A DNA stretch of 64,000 nt from Paracoccaceae bacterium (GTDB lineage: Bacteria > Pseudomonadota > Alphaproteobacteria > Rhodobacterales > Rhodobacteraceae): positions 205,894-269,893 of the forward strand of contig JAIXZY010000066.1 of assembly GCA_027489355.1 (NCBI GenBank). The letters run 5' to 3'. The notes beneath the pieces are model-generated. The model did not search any database, was not told the DNA's origin, and was given only the letters and a program-made list of their open reading frames with translations. Position numbers and translations under genes: made by a program. Below are positions 24,321-32,150 of this stretch, piece after piece (within the stretch, counting starts at the first letter, position 1; every line of letters begins with the position of its first letter).

Positions 24321-25346
24321 TCACTGCTGAGGGACGTTTTCACGGAGGATGATCCTTGGCTCGATGTTCTTCAGCAGAAGCTGCGGGGCGGTTGTCGCGA
24401 TGGCGCCAAGAAGCCGGATTACCGCCTGCTCGCCCACAAGCTGCACGTTCTGGTCGATCACCACGTCGATCATCCCCGATTTCAGCCAGACATGCGTGCG
24501 GTCGGTCAGGTCGTGCATGACAACAAGCGGGCGGGGGCGGGGGCGGATGTCTTCCAGGGCGGCGACGATGCCGGTCCGCCCGGCGCCCACGCAGTAGATC
24601 CCGGCGAGCTGCGGCACGCTGCGCAGAAGTGACGCCATCGCCATCCGGGTCCGGTCGCTGCTTTCGCCGGTCTCGATGGTCGGCAGCAGAGAGAGGCCGG
24701 GGAAGTCGCTTTCGATCACGGCGCGAAACCCGGTCTCGCGGGTCTGGTGGCCGTCATAGGCGCGCGACCCCATGAAGAGCGCGATAGATCCAGCGCCGCG
24801 GCCTGCCATCCGCCCCATCAGAAGTGCGGCGGTCCGGCCAGCAACGGTGTTGTCCACGCCGACATACGCCGACCGGCCGGACCCTGGCACGTCCGACGCG
24901 ATGGTCACGACGCGCAGGCCCGCTTCGCGCGCGCGTCGGATCGCCTCGCGCGTTTTCGGATGGTCGGCCGCCACGATGCCGATCCCGCTGGTCCGCAAGG
25001 AGACCGATTCCAGCGCGGGCAGGACAGTCTCGGGGCCAAAGCCGTCCAGCGCGCGGATGTTGCAGGACGCCACCAGCGGCACAGTTGCTGCGAACCGGCG
25101 GATGCTGGCAACCAGTTCCCCCATGAACCCGTTCTGGATCATCGGAATGAAGAACTCGAGGTGCACCGGACGAGAGGGGAGGGCGACCATGCCCTCGAAC
25201 GGCAGGTAGCCCAAGTCCTTTGCCGCGGTCAGAACGCGATGCCGGTTGGCGGCCGAAACCCCGGCCCGCCCGTTCAGGACCCGGTCCACGGTGGCGGTGG
25301 ACACCCCTGCCACGCGGGCGACGTCGACGATGGTGGTCTTCCCCAT
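24321..25346 (-). CDS. LacI-family transcriptional regulator of the adjacent sugar operon
   Basis: A 341-residue repressor-type protein. The N-terminal helix-turn-helix (VDVARVAGVSTATVDRVLNG, residues about 7-26) and hinge (ANRHRVLTAAKDLGYLP) are followed by a periplasmic-binding-protein-like effector domain. The ATG at 25346 places the HTH at the usual position; the longer open frame adds 46 residues of implausible sequence. It diverges from the CUT2 sugar transporter operon across a 336-bp gap, so it very probably senses that operon's substrate or a breakdown product. Its effector domain belongs to the ribose/inositol-type group, consistent with the transporter class. Confidence 0.9.
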   Translation of the reverse strand: MGKTTIVDVARVAGVSTATVDRVLNGRAGVSAANRHRVLTAAKDLGYLPFEGMVALPSRPVHLEFFIPMIQNGFMGELVASIRRFAATVPLVASCNIRALDGFGPETVLPALESVSLRTSGIGIVAADHPKTREAIRRAREAGLRVVTIASDVPGSGRSAYVGVDNTVAGRTAALLMGRMAGRGAGSIALFMGSRAYDGHQTRETGFRAVIESDFPGLSLLPTIETGESSDRTRMAMASLLRSVPQLAGIYCVGAGRTGIVAALEDIRPRPRPLVVMHDLTDRTHVWLKSGMIDVVIDQNVQLVGEQAVIRLLGAIATTAPQLLLKNIEPRIILRENVPQQ

Positions 25347-25682
25347 GCTCCGCTGTCCCCGCCGGCGCGGTGATCCTGATGCAATCTGATGTGATCTCAG
25401 GTTGTGGCATTCTGCCGCATCCCGCAAGCTCAACCTGTCCGGCGCGCTGGCTGAACGGCGCGGAACGGGGCGGCCTGGCTGCATCGGGAGGGATGCTGCC
25501 CGTCCTTCGGACAGGACAGGAGGATATCGAACATGCAGTCACCCCTCACCCCCGTGGGCGATGGGCATGGGTGTGGTGTGCCCCGCAAGGTCGGGTCGGG
25601 CCTGCGGAGTGCATGAATACTGCGGCTTCGGCCGTCAATCGGGGGTCGAACGACCCGTGGGTCATCAAGGAGGAAACCCGCA
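25347..25682. other. Divergent promoter region between lacI-type gene and sugar ABC operon
   Basis: A 336-bp non-coding gap. It contains the tandem 10-bp repeat listed separately, a small hairpin GGGTCGAACGACCC (25643-25656) just before the operon's ribosome binding site, and an AAGGAGGAAA site ahead of the first gene. It should hold the repressor operator(s). I saw no clean CG-centred palindrome. Confidence 0.6.
25376..25395. promoter_or_regulatory. Tandem 10-bp repeat, candidate regulatory site
   Basis: CTGATGCAAT and CTGATGTGAT follow each other directly (8 of 10 positions equal), 30 bp upstream of the lacI-type start and about 290 bp from the transporter operon. The position suits autoregulation, but direct repeats are not usual for LacI-type proteins, so the role is uncertain. 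Confidence 0.3.
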
Positions 25683-26612
25683 ATGCTGAAGAAGTTGCTT
25701 GGTGCTGCCGCTGCACTTTCCCTGACTGCAGGCCTCGCGGCCGCCGAGGGCAAGACCTATTACTGGGTGTCGCATGGCGGCCCGGCCGACCCGGTCTGGA
25801 CCTACTTCCTGCAGGGTGCCGAAGCCTATGCCAAGACCTCGGGCAACACGGTCAACACTTCGTTCCATTCGGGTGATGTGCCCAGCCAGCAGGAAGCCGT
25901 GCGCGCGGCCATCGCGGCGGGGGCGGACGGCATCTGCTCGACCAGTCCGGACCCCGGGTCCATGACCGACGTGGTGGCCGAGGCGCGGGCGGCGGGGATT
26001 CCGATCATCAACTTCAACACCTCGGACGCGGCCCCGAACTGGAACGCCTATGTCGGCGGAGACCTCAAGGCGGTGGGCAAGGCCTGGGCGCAGTATCTGG
26101 TCGACAATGGCCATGTGAAGCAGGGGGACTTCGTCTGGATGCCCGTCGAGGTTCCGGGCGCGTCCTATGGCGTCGAGGAGGAGAAGGGGATCAAGGAGGT
26201 CTTGGAGCCGCTGGGCATCACCTGGGAAGTGACCGACGCAACCCTTGATCAGGCCGAGGTGATCACCCGGATGACCGACTATGTCACCGCGAACCGCGAC
26301 AAGATCAAGGCGATGATCGGCCTGGGCGACATGGTCACGGGGTCCGTCAAGCGGGTCTGGGACCAGGCAGGCGTCGCGGCGGGCGAGATCCCGGTGGTAG
26401 GCTGGGGCAACTCGCTCGACACCACGCAGGAGGTGATGGACGGCTACGTCAACGCTGCCATGTGGCAGGACCCGCAGGCGACGTCCTACCTGTGCCTGTC
26501 CGCGCTGCAGATGGAGAATGACGGGATTCCGCTGGGCTTCGACATCATCACCGGGGCGCTGTACGGCAAGGACACGGCACCGGTCTACCACAAGATCATG
26601 GGCGGCAACTGA
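25683..26612 (+). CDS. CUT2-type sugar ABC transporter, periplasmic binding protein
   Basis: A 309-residue secreted binding protein of the ribose/galactose/inositol-binding class (peripla_BP_4). A cleavable signal peptide (KKLLGAAAALSLTAGLAAA) precedes mature sequence beginning EGKTYYWVSHGG. Typical features are the NTSFHSGD segment, INFNTSD, and VVGWGNSLDTTQEV in the second lobe. A strong AAGGAGGAAA ribosome binding site suits a highly expressed binding protein. It heads the operon; a 10-bp-stem hairpin separates it from the permease gene. The ligand is unknown; DPVW in place of the usual NPFW-type motif near the N-terminus may reflect a non-standard sugar. Confidence 0.92.
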   Translation: MLKKLLGAAAALSLTAGLAAAEGKTYYWVSHGGPADPVWTYFLQGAEAYAKTSGNTVNTSFHSGDVPSQQEAVRAAIAAGADGICSTSPDPGSMTDVVAEARAAGIPIINFNTSDAAPNWNAYVGGDLKAVGKAWAQYLVDNGHVKQGDFVWMPVEVPGASYGVEEEKGIKEVLEPLGITWEVTDATLDQAEVITRMTDYVTANRDKIKAMIGLGDMVTGSVKRVWDQAGVAAGEIPVVGWGNSLDTTQEVMDGYVNAAMWQDPQATSYLCLSALQMENDGIPLGFDIITGALYGKDTAPVYHKIMGGN

Positions 26613-26623
26613 CGCCATCCTCG

Positions 26624-26650
26624 GGGCCGCCCGTCCCTGGCGGGCGGCCC
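26624..26650. terminator. Intra-operon hairpin after the binding-protein gene
   Basis: GGGCCGCCCG and CGGGCGGCCC form a perfect 10-bp stem with a seven-base loop, 12 bp after the binding-protein stop and with no T-tract. Such hairpins often stabilise the 3' end of the binding-protein mRNA or partly terminate transcription, so that the binding protein outnumbers the membrane components. Confidence 0.65.
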
Positions 26651-26677
26651 TTCGCGCCCCTTATCCCTGGACCGACC

Positions 26678-27697
26678 ATGACAAGCACCCCGTCGCCCGC
26701 TGCGGCGCACCCCCCCGAGCAGGGCGCGCTGCGCCGCTTCATCGCCAAGCCCGAGTTCGGACCCTTGGTCCTGCTGGTGGTGATGCTGGTGGTCTTCACC
26801 GCGATCAACCCGGCCTTCCTGTCGCTGAACAATATCGGCAATGCGCTGACCTTCACGGTGGAACTGGGTCTGATCGCGCTGGCGATGACGCTTCTGATGA
26901 CGGCGGGGGAGTTCGACCTGTCGGTCGGATCTGTCTTCGGCTTCGCGCCAGTGGTGATGTGGGCCTTCTTCAACGCCGGCCTCCTGCCCCTGCCTGCGGC
27001 CTTCCTGGTGGCAATGGTGATCGCGCTGGGGATCGGGCTCGTCTCGGGCCTGTTCGTCACGCGGCTGGGGATTCCATCGTTCCTGGTGACGCTGGGGATG
27101 CTTCTTGTGGTGCGCGGATCGGCGCTGTGGCTGACCTCGGGCTTTCCGCAGCGGACCTGGGATGCGGGCGACCAGTGGCTTGCGACGCTGCTGGTCGGGG
27201 ACTTCTACATCGGGGGCCTGAGGGTCTACATGAGCCTGATCTGGTTCATCCTGCTGGCGGTGGCCTTCCATGTGCTGCTGACCCAGACCCGCTTCGGCAA
27301 CTGGGTTCAGGCGACGGGCGGAAATCCCGGTGCTGCGCGGAACCGGGGCGTGCCGATCCAGCGGGTGAAGGTGATCCTGTTCATGCTGTCCGCTGCAATG
27401 GCGGCATTGGCCGGGATCATCTCGTCGATCCGGGTGTCGGCGGCGAACCCGAACTCAGGGACGGGGTACGAGCTTGAGGTCATCGCGATGGTGGTGATCG
27501 GGGGCACTGTCCTGTCGGGCGGGCGGGGGACGATCATAGGGACGGTACTGGGGGTCCTGATCCTGCGGCTGATGCGCAACGGGATCGTGCTGATCGGGGT
27601 GCCGGGGCTGGCCTACAACATCTTCATCGGGGCGATCATCCTGGGGATGATGGCGCTGCACGCGGCGCTGGAACGCCGCCACAACGCGGGGACCTGA
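26678..27697 (+). CDS. CUT2-type sugar ABC transporter permease
   Basis: A 339-residue inner-membrane permease of the BPD_transp_2 family (RbsC/FrcC-like) with about 8-10 hydrophobic segments. Family motifs include TVELGLIALAMTLLMTAGEFDLSVGSVFG near residue 70, IPSFLVTLG, and VIGGTVLSGGRGTIIGTVLG. It presumably forms a homodimer for substrate passage. It follows the binding-protein gene by 65 bp and precedes the ATPase gene by 3 bp. Confidence 0.93.
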   Translation: MTSTPSPAAAHPPEQGALRRFIAKPEFGPLVLLVVMLVVFTAINPAFLSLNNIGNALTFTVELGLIALAMTLLMTAGEFDLSVGSVFGFAPVVMWAFFNAGLLPLPAAFLVAMVIALGIGLVSGLFVTRLGIPSFLVTLGMLLVVRGSALWLTSGFPQRTWDAGDQWLATLLVGDFYIGGLRVYMSLIWFILLAVAFHVLLTQTRFGNWVQATGGNPGAARNRGVPIQRVKVILFMLSAAMAALAGIISSIRVSAANPNSGTGYELEVIAMVVIGGTVLSGGRGTIIGTVLGVLILRLMRNGIVLIGVPGLAYNIFIGAIILGMMALHAALERRHNAGT

Positions 27698-27700
27698 GCG

Positions 27701-28453
27701 ATGACTGACACTCCGCTGGTGGAAATGCGGCATATCCAGAAGTCCTACGGCCGGGTCCATGCGCTGCGCGACGTGAACCTGACAATCCGGCGGGGCGAGA
27801 TCGTGGGTCTTCTGGGTGACAACGGTGCCGGGAAATCCACGCTGATCAAAGTGTTGTCCGGGGCGGTGCCCTATACCTCGGGCGAGATCCGGATCAAGGG
27901 GCAGCCCGTCACGATGACCTCGACCAACGACGCCATTTCGGCGGGGATCGAGACGATCTACCAGGACTCCGCCCTTGTCCCGCAACTCTCCATCGCGCGG
28001 AACCTGTTCCTGGGGCGCGAGCTGACGAAGGGAAGCCTCGGGCGGCTGGACCTGGACCGGATGAATCAGGTCGCGGCGGATCTGCTGAAGCGGGTCGGCA
28101 TCTCGAAGAACATCCCGCCCACGACGCCCATTGGGTCCCTTTCGGGCGGGGAGAGGCAGGCCGTTGCCATCGCCCGCGCGATGTATTTCGACAGCGACCT
28201 GATCATCCTGGACGAACCGACGAACAACCTTGGCGTGGCCGAGACGCAGGGCGTCCTGCGCTTTGTCCGCGAGGCACGGGACACCGGCCATTCCTGCATC
28301 TTCATCGCCCACAACATCCACCACGTCTTCCAGGTCGTGGACCGGATGGTGGTGATGCGGCGGGGGACGGTGGTTGCGGATGACCTGAGCCCCAAGACCT
28401 CGTCCATCCAGGACGTCGAGGACGTGATCACCGGCGACCATATCCTCGTCTGA
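27701..28453 (+). CDS. CUT2-type sugar ABC transporter ATPase (single domain)
   Basis: A 250-residue ATPase with Walker A GDNGAGKST (about residue 39), signature LSGGERQAVAIARAM (about 147), Walker B LIILDEPTNNLG (about 168) and switch histidine in FIAHNIHH. Most CUT2 importers use a tandem-duplicated protein of about 500 residues (RbsA type); this one has a single nucleotide-binding domain, as in the fructose importer FrcA group, so it should act as a homodimer. The DEPTNNLG in place of the usual DEPTAAL is characteristic of the FrcA group. It overlaps no neighbour but sits 3 bp after the permease gene. Confidence 0.92.
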   Translation: MTDTPLVEMRHIQKSYGRVHALRDVNLTIRRGEIVGLLGDNGAGKSTLIKVLSGAVPYTSGEIRIKGQPVTMTSTNDAISAGIETIYQDSALVPQLSIARNLFLGRELTKGSLGRLDLDRMNQVAADLLKRVGISKNIPPTTPIGSLSGGERQAVAIARAMYFDSDLIILDEPTNNLGVAETQGVLRFVREARDTGHSCIFIAHNIHHVFQVVDRMVVMRRGTVVADDLSPKTSSIQDVEDVITGDHILV

Positions 28454-28515
28454 CCAGCTTGACAGGCAGGGGCGGCCCGCCCCGATCCGGGGACCCGCAC
28501 CTGAAAGGAAGACTC

Positions 28516-29538
28516 ATGCGCGTGCTATACGACCCCGAACCGAGAGCTACCGAAGAAATCTTCTCGCCCGAGGACCTGGCTTTCCTGCGGTCGCAGTATC
28601 AGGTGACTGAATGGAAGGGCGAAGAGCGGGAGGCCTTCTATGCGCAGCACCTGCCGGGGACGGAGATCCTGATCTCGCAGCAGGCGATGGGGGCGGATCG
28701 GCTGGGGATGGCGCCCAAATTGCGGGCGATTTTCAACGTCGAGACGAACTTCCTGCCGAACGTGGATTATGCCGAATGCTTCCGGCGTGGCATCCATGTG
28801 CTCGCCCCTGGCGCAGTCTTTGCGGCCCCGGTGGCGGAGATGGCGCTTGGCATGGCGCTGTCGCTTGCGCGGAACATCCACGGCGAGCACGCGGCCTTCC
28901 TGCGGGGAGAGGAGAAGTGGCTCTTCGAGGGGAACAAGCAGTCGGAACTGCTGGCGGGATCGACCGTGGGGATCATCGGCTTCGGGGACCTCGGCCGGTC
29001 GCTTTACCGGCTGCTCGCGCCCTTTGGCTGCCGGGTGCAGGTCTTCGATCCCTGGCTCCCGCCCGGCCACCTGAAGCGGCTGGGGGTGGAGCCGGTGGGG
29101 TTTGACGCGCTCATGGCGGGGAACCGCTTTATCTTCGTCATGGCCACGATCACCACCGACAACGCCGGGATGATCGACGCCCGCGCCTTGGGGCTGATGC
29201 AGCAAGGCGCGATGCTTCTCCTGATGTCGCGGGCGGCGGCGGCGGACTTTGGCGCGCTGACGACGGCGGCGGCCTCGGGGCGGATCCGGGTGGCGACGGA
29301 TGTCTTCCCGGTCGAACCGGTGCCGCAGGACGATCCGGTCCGGCGGGTGCCCAACATGCTCTTCTCGCCCCACCGGGCCGGGGCGCTGACCTTTGCGCTG
29401 CGGGAAATCGGGACGCGGGTACTGGAGGACATGGACCTTGTCTCGCGCGGGTTGCCGCCCGTCGCCTGCCGCCGGGCGGAACCGGAGACCGTGGCGCGGA
29501 TGCGGTCGATGCCGGTCGTTGCCACGCCGAAAGGGTAG
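28516..29538 (+). CDS. D-2-hydroxyacid dehydrogenase family protein (NAD-binding)
   Basis: A 340-residue protein of the D-3-phosphoglycerate/D-2-hydroxyacid dehydrogenase family. The NAD site is STVGIIGFGDLGRSLY (about residue 155), and the catalytic triad is probably Arg in LMSRAAAADFGAL, Glu in FPVEPVPQDDP and His in FSPHRAGA. AGGAAG precedes the ATG at 28516; an earlier in-frame start would overlap non-homologous sequence. It is 62 bp after the ABC ATPase and 3 bp before the DUF4432 gene, so it likely oxidises or reduces an acid derived from the imported compound (inference). Confidence 0.85.
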   Translation: MRVLYDPEPRATEEIFSPEDLAFLRSQYQVTEWKGEEREAFYAQHLPGTEILISQQAMGADRLGMAPKLRAIFNVETNFLPNVDYAECFRRGIHVLAPGAVFAAPVAEMALGMALSLARNIHGEHAAFLRGEEKWLFEGNKQSELLAGSTVGIIGFGDLGRSLYRLLAPFGCRVQVFDPWLPPGHLKRLGVEPVGFDALMAGNRFIFVMATITTDNAGMIDARALGLMQQGAMLLLMSRAAAADFGALTTAAASGRIRVATDVFPVEPVPQDDPVRRVPNMLFSPHRAGALTFALREIGTRVLEDMDLVSRGLPPVACRRAEPETVARMRSMPVVATPKG

Positions 29539-29541
29539 GGA

Positions 29542-30723
29542 ATGGACCTGCACGGCGAGACCCTGACGCGGGAGGACCTGAGGCGGCGAAGCGGTCAGCT
29601 TGGCTCTTATGGCGGTATCCGGCTGGTGGAGCTTGCGGACGGCACCGAACGCGGGCTGCGGGTGCTGGAGTTCCGCACCGGTGCGGGGCTGCGGTTTGCC
29701 GTCGCCGTGGACCGGGCGATGGACATCGTGGAGGTCGAACACCGGGGCATCTCGATGGGCTGGCACGGGCCGTCGGGCCTGCGCCACCCCGGCTTGCACG
29801 AACCGGAAGGCGAGCGCGGCTTCGGCTGGGCTCGGAGCTTCACCGGGTTCCTTGTCACCTGCGGTTTGGACCATATCCTTGGGCCAGAGGAGGTCGACGC
29901 CAGCCACTACGGCTATCCGGGAGTGCGGACCGTGCGGCACGGGCTGCATGGGCGGGTGGCGAATATCCCGGCGCGTTTGACCGGCTATGGCGAGGCCTGG
30001 GAGGGCGACCGCTGCATCCTCTGGGCCGAGGGCGAGGTGCGGCAGGCCACGACCTTCGGCGAGCATCTGGTGCTGGTCCGTCGGATCGAGGCGGACCTTG
30101 ATGCCTGCGAAATCCGCCTGACCGACCGGGTGGAGAACCGGGGGTTCCAGCCCACGCCGCACATGTTCTTCTACCACGTGAACCTTGGCGCTCCGCTGCT
30201 GGCCGATGGGGCGCGGTATGTGGCCCCCATCGCCGACGTGGTCTGGGCCGCGCATGAGGCGCGCTATCGGGATCAGGGTGTGGGCTATGCCGACGTCCCG
30301 GCGCCGCAAGACCGGTTTGCCGAACAGGTCTGGCAGCACGAGACCGCCGCGGACGGGCAGGGCTGGGTGCCTGTGGCACTGGTGAATGACCGCCTCGGCC
30401 TGGGGATGCAGGTATCGACCCTCAAGGACCAACTGCCCTGCCTTTACCAGTGGCAACATTTCCAGGCAGGGGGCTATGCGCTTGGAATCGAACCCTCGAC
30501 TCACCATGTCCTTGGCAACCAGGCCGCCCGCGACCGGGGCGAGATGATCTGGCTGCGCGCGGGGGAGGAACGGCACTACGACGCCCGCTTCACGGTGCTG
30601 GACGGGGCAGTGGCCCTGGCCGAAGCCGAAGCCCGCATCCGTGCCATCGCCGTCCAGCCGGACGACCCCTATCCCCGGCCCTCGGGCCAGTTCCGCCCGC
30701 TGACCGGGCGACCCCAGCCTTGA
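29542..30723 (+). CDS. DUF4432 / aldose-1-epimerase-like protein
   Basis: A 393-residue protein of the galactose-mutarotase-like fold, resembling the DUF4432 family. Visible features are an N-terminal RVLEFRTGAGLRFAVAVDRAMDI, the HGPSGLRHPG and SFTGFLVTCGLDHI segments, a core histidine region VRHGLHGRVAN, FFYHVNLGAPLL, and a C-terminal ALGIEPSTHHVLG that often supplies the catalytic glutamate in this fold. It could act as a mutarotase/epimerase or isomerase on a sugar or sugar acid; no reaction is established. Located 3 bp after the dehydrogenase gene. Confidence 0.8.
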   Translation: MDLHGETLTREDLRRRSGQLGSYGGIRLVELADGTERGLRVLEFRTGAGLRFAVAVDRAMDIVEVEHRGISMGWHGPSGLRHPGLHEPEGERGFGWARSFTGFLVTCGLDHILGPEEVDASHYGYPGVRTVRHGLHGRVANIPARLTGYGEAWEGDRCILWAEGEVRQATTFGEHLVLVRRIEADLDACEIRLTDRVENRGFQPTPHMFFYHVNLGAPLLADGARYVAPIADVVWAAHEARYRDQGVGYADVPAPQDRFAEQVWQHETAADGQGWVPVALVNDRLGLGMQVSTLKDQLPCLYQWQHFQAGGYALGIEPSTHHVLGNQAARDRGEMIWLRAGEERHYDARFTVLDGAVALAEAEARIRAIAVQPDDPYPRPSGQFRPLTGRPQP

Positions 30724-30734
30724 CGGAGAGCGCC

Positions 30735-31838
30735 ATGCCCTACGACACCCTCGTCGAACGCCGCGACTATTCACTGACCGGACCTTCGGCTGCGCAGGCA
30801 ATCGAGCGGGGGCTCGCCTCGGCCGAATGGTATCACTCCGACATCCCCCGCAAGGTGATGAAGGAGCTGATGCAGCGCCGCGACGGACCGGCGATCCGCG
30901 ATACGGCTTTATGGTTCGTGGGGCTGGGTCTGTCGGCCTGGGGTGGCATTGCCTTCTGGGGCACTTGGGTATGCGTCCCGTTCTGGCTGGTCTACGGCGT
31001 CCTCTACGGGTCAGCCTGTGACTCGCGCTGGCACGAATGCGGGCACGGTACGGCATTCCGCACCGGCTGGATGAACGAAGTCGTCTACCACATCGCGAGC
31101 TTCATGGTGATGCGGAACCCGGTCAGTTGGCGCTGGAGCCATGCGCGTCACCACACCGACACGATCATCGTCGGCCGCGACGCCGAAATCGGCTTCATGC
31201 ACCCGGCTTCCATCCTGCTGACCGTGCTGCACTTCGTCGGCATCGTCGACATCTGGCAGTGGATGAAGATCCTGGTCCGCAACGCCGCGGGGGTCTTCAC
31301 CCCGGACGAGCGCGACTACATCCCGGCCTCGGAAATCGGCAAGGCGACATTCTGGGCGCGGGTGCATGTGGCGATCTATGCGGCCACGCTGATTGCGGCC
31401 ATCTGGATGCAGTCGATCCTGCCCTTCATGCTGATCGGCGGGCCGCGCATCTATGGCACCTGGCACATGTTCATGACCGGCCTGATCCAGCATGGTGGCC
31501 TGGCCGAGGATGTGCTGGACCACCGGCTGAACAGCCGCACGGTCCTGATGAACCCCGTAAGCCGCTGGATCTACTGGAACATGAACTTCCACATCGAACA
31601 TCACATGTTCCCGATGGTGCCCTACCACGCCCTGCCGCGTCTGCACGCGCTCATCAAGGATGACCTGCCGCCGCCGTGCCCCTCGATCTATGCGGCCTTC
31701 CGGGAAATGGTCCCGGCCATCCTTCGCCAGCGGCGCGAGAAGGGGTATTACCTGCGCAAGATCCTTCCCCCCACCGCGCGACCCTACCGGGAAGACCTGC
31801 ACGACACCGTCCCCGACCGCGAAGGCTTGCGCGCATGA
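30735..31838 (+). CDS. Membrane di-iron fatty-acid-desaturase-like hydroxylase
   Basis: A 367-residue inner-membrane protein with the three histidine boxes of the desaturase/hydroxylase superfamily: HECGH (100-104), HARHH (136-140) and HIEHH (286-290), plus His253 in IQHGG. Hydrophobic spans flank the boxes (about 58-95, 160-182, 208-240). Such proteins use a di-iron centre and O2 to hydroxylate or desaturate. Its ATGA overlap with a Rieske ferredoxin gene provides an obvious electron donor, as in AlkB/XylM-type systems. Although called a desaturase by homology, its place in a sugar-transport operon suggests that the substrate is not a fatty acid. It starts 11 bp after the DUF4432 gene. Confidence 0.87.
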   Translation: MPYDTLVERRDYSLTGPSAAQAIERGLASAEWYHSDIPRKVMKELMQRRDGPAIRDTALWFVGLGLSAWGGIAFWGTWVCVPFWLVYGVLYGSACDSRWHECGHGTAFRTGWMNEVVYHIASFMVMRNPVSWRWSHARHHTDTIIVGRDAEIGFMHPASILLTVLHFVGIVDIWQWMKILVRNAAGVFTPDERDYIPASEIGKATFWARVHVAIYAATLIAAIWMQSILPFMLIGGPRIYGTWHMFMTGLIQHGGLAEDVLDHRLNSRTVLMNPVSRWIYWNMNFHIEHHMFPMVPYHALPRLHALIKDDLPPPCPSIYAAFREMVPAILRQRREKGYYLRKILPPTARPYREDLHDTVPDREGLRA

Positions 31839-32149
31839 CCTGGCATCCCGTCTGCCCTCTGGACGACATCGACCCCGAGGATCTGATCCGTTTCGACCAC
31901 GGGGGGCGCAGCTATGCTGTCTACCGCGACCCCAAGGGTGCGGTCTTTGCCACAGACGGGCTTTGCACGCATGAACAGGTGCATCTCTGCGACGGGCTGG
32001 TGATGGGGGACGAGATCGAATGCCCCAAGCACAACGGCCGGTTCGACTACAAGACCGGCGCCGCCCGCCGGGCGCCTTGCGTCACGGCTCTCCGCACACA
32101 TCCGGTGAGGGTGGTGGACGGCATGATCGAGATCGGGTTGGAGGACTGA
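31835..32149 (+). CDS. Rieske [2Fe-2S] ferredoxin
   Basis: A 104-residue soluble ferredoxin of the dioxygenase-type Rieske family. Cluster ligands are Cys44/His46 (CTH) and Cys63/His66 (CPKH). The C-terminal strands (HPVRVVDGMIEIGLED) are normal. It overlaps the desaturase-like gene by ATGA and is presumably its electron carrier. No ferredoxin reductase is in the operon, so a housekeeping reductase would be needed. The ORF could be extended upstream in frame, but the ATG at 31835 starts exactly at the family N-terminus. Confidence 0.93.
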   Translation: MTWHPVCPLDDIDPEDLIRFDHGGRSYAVYRDPKGAVFATDGLCTHEQVHLCDGLVMGDEIECPKHNGRFDYKTGAARRAPCVTALRTHPVRVVDGMIEIGLED

Positions 32150-32150
32150 G

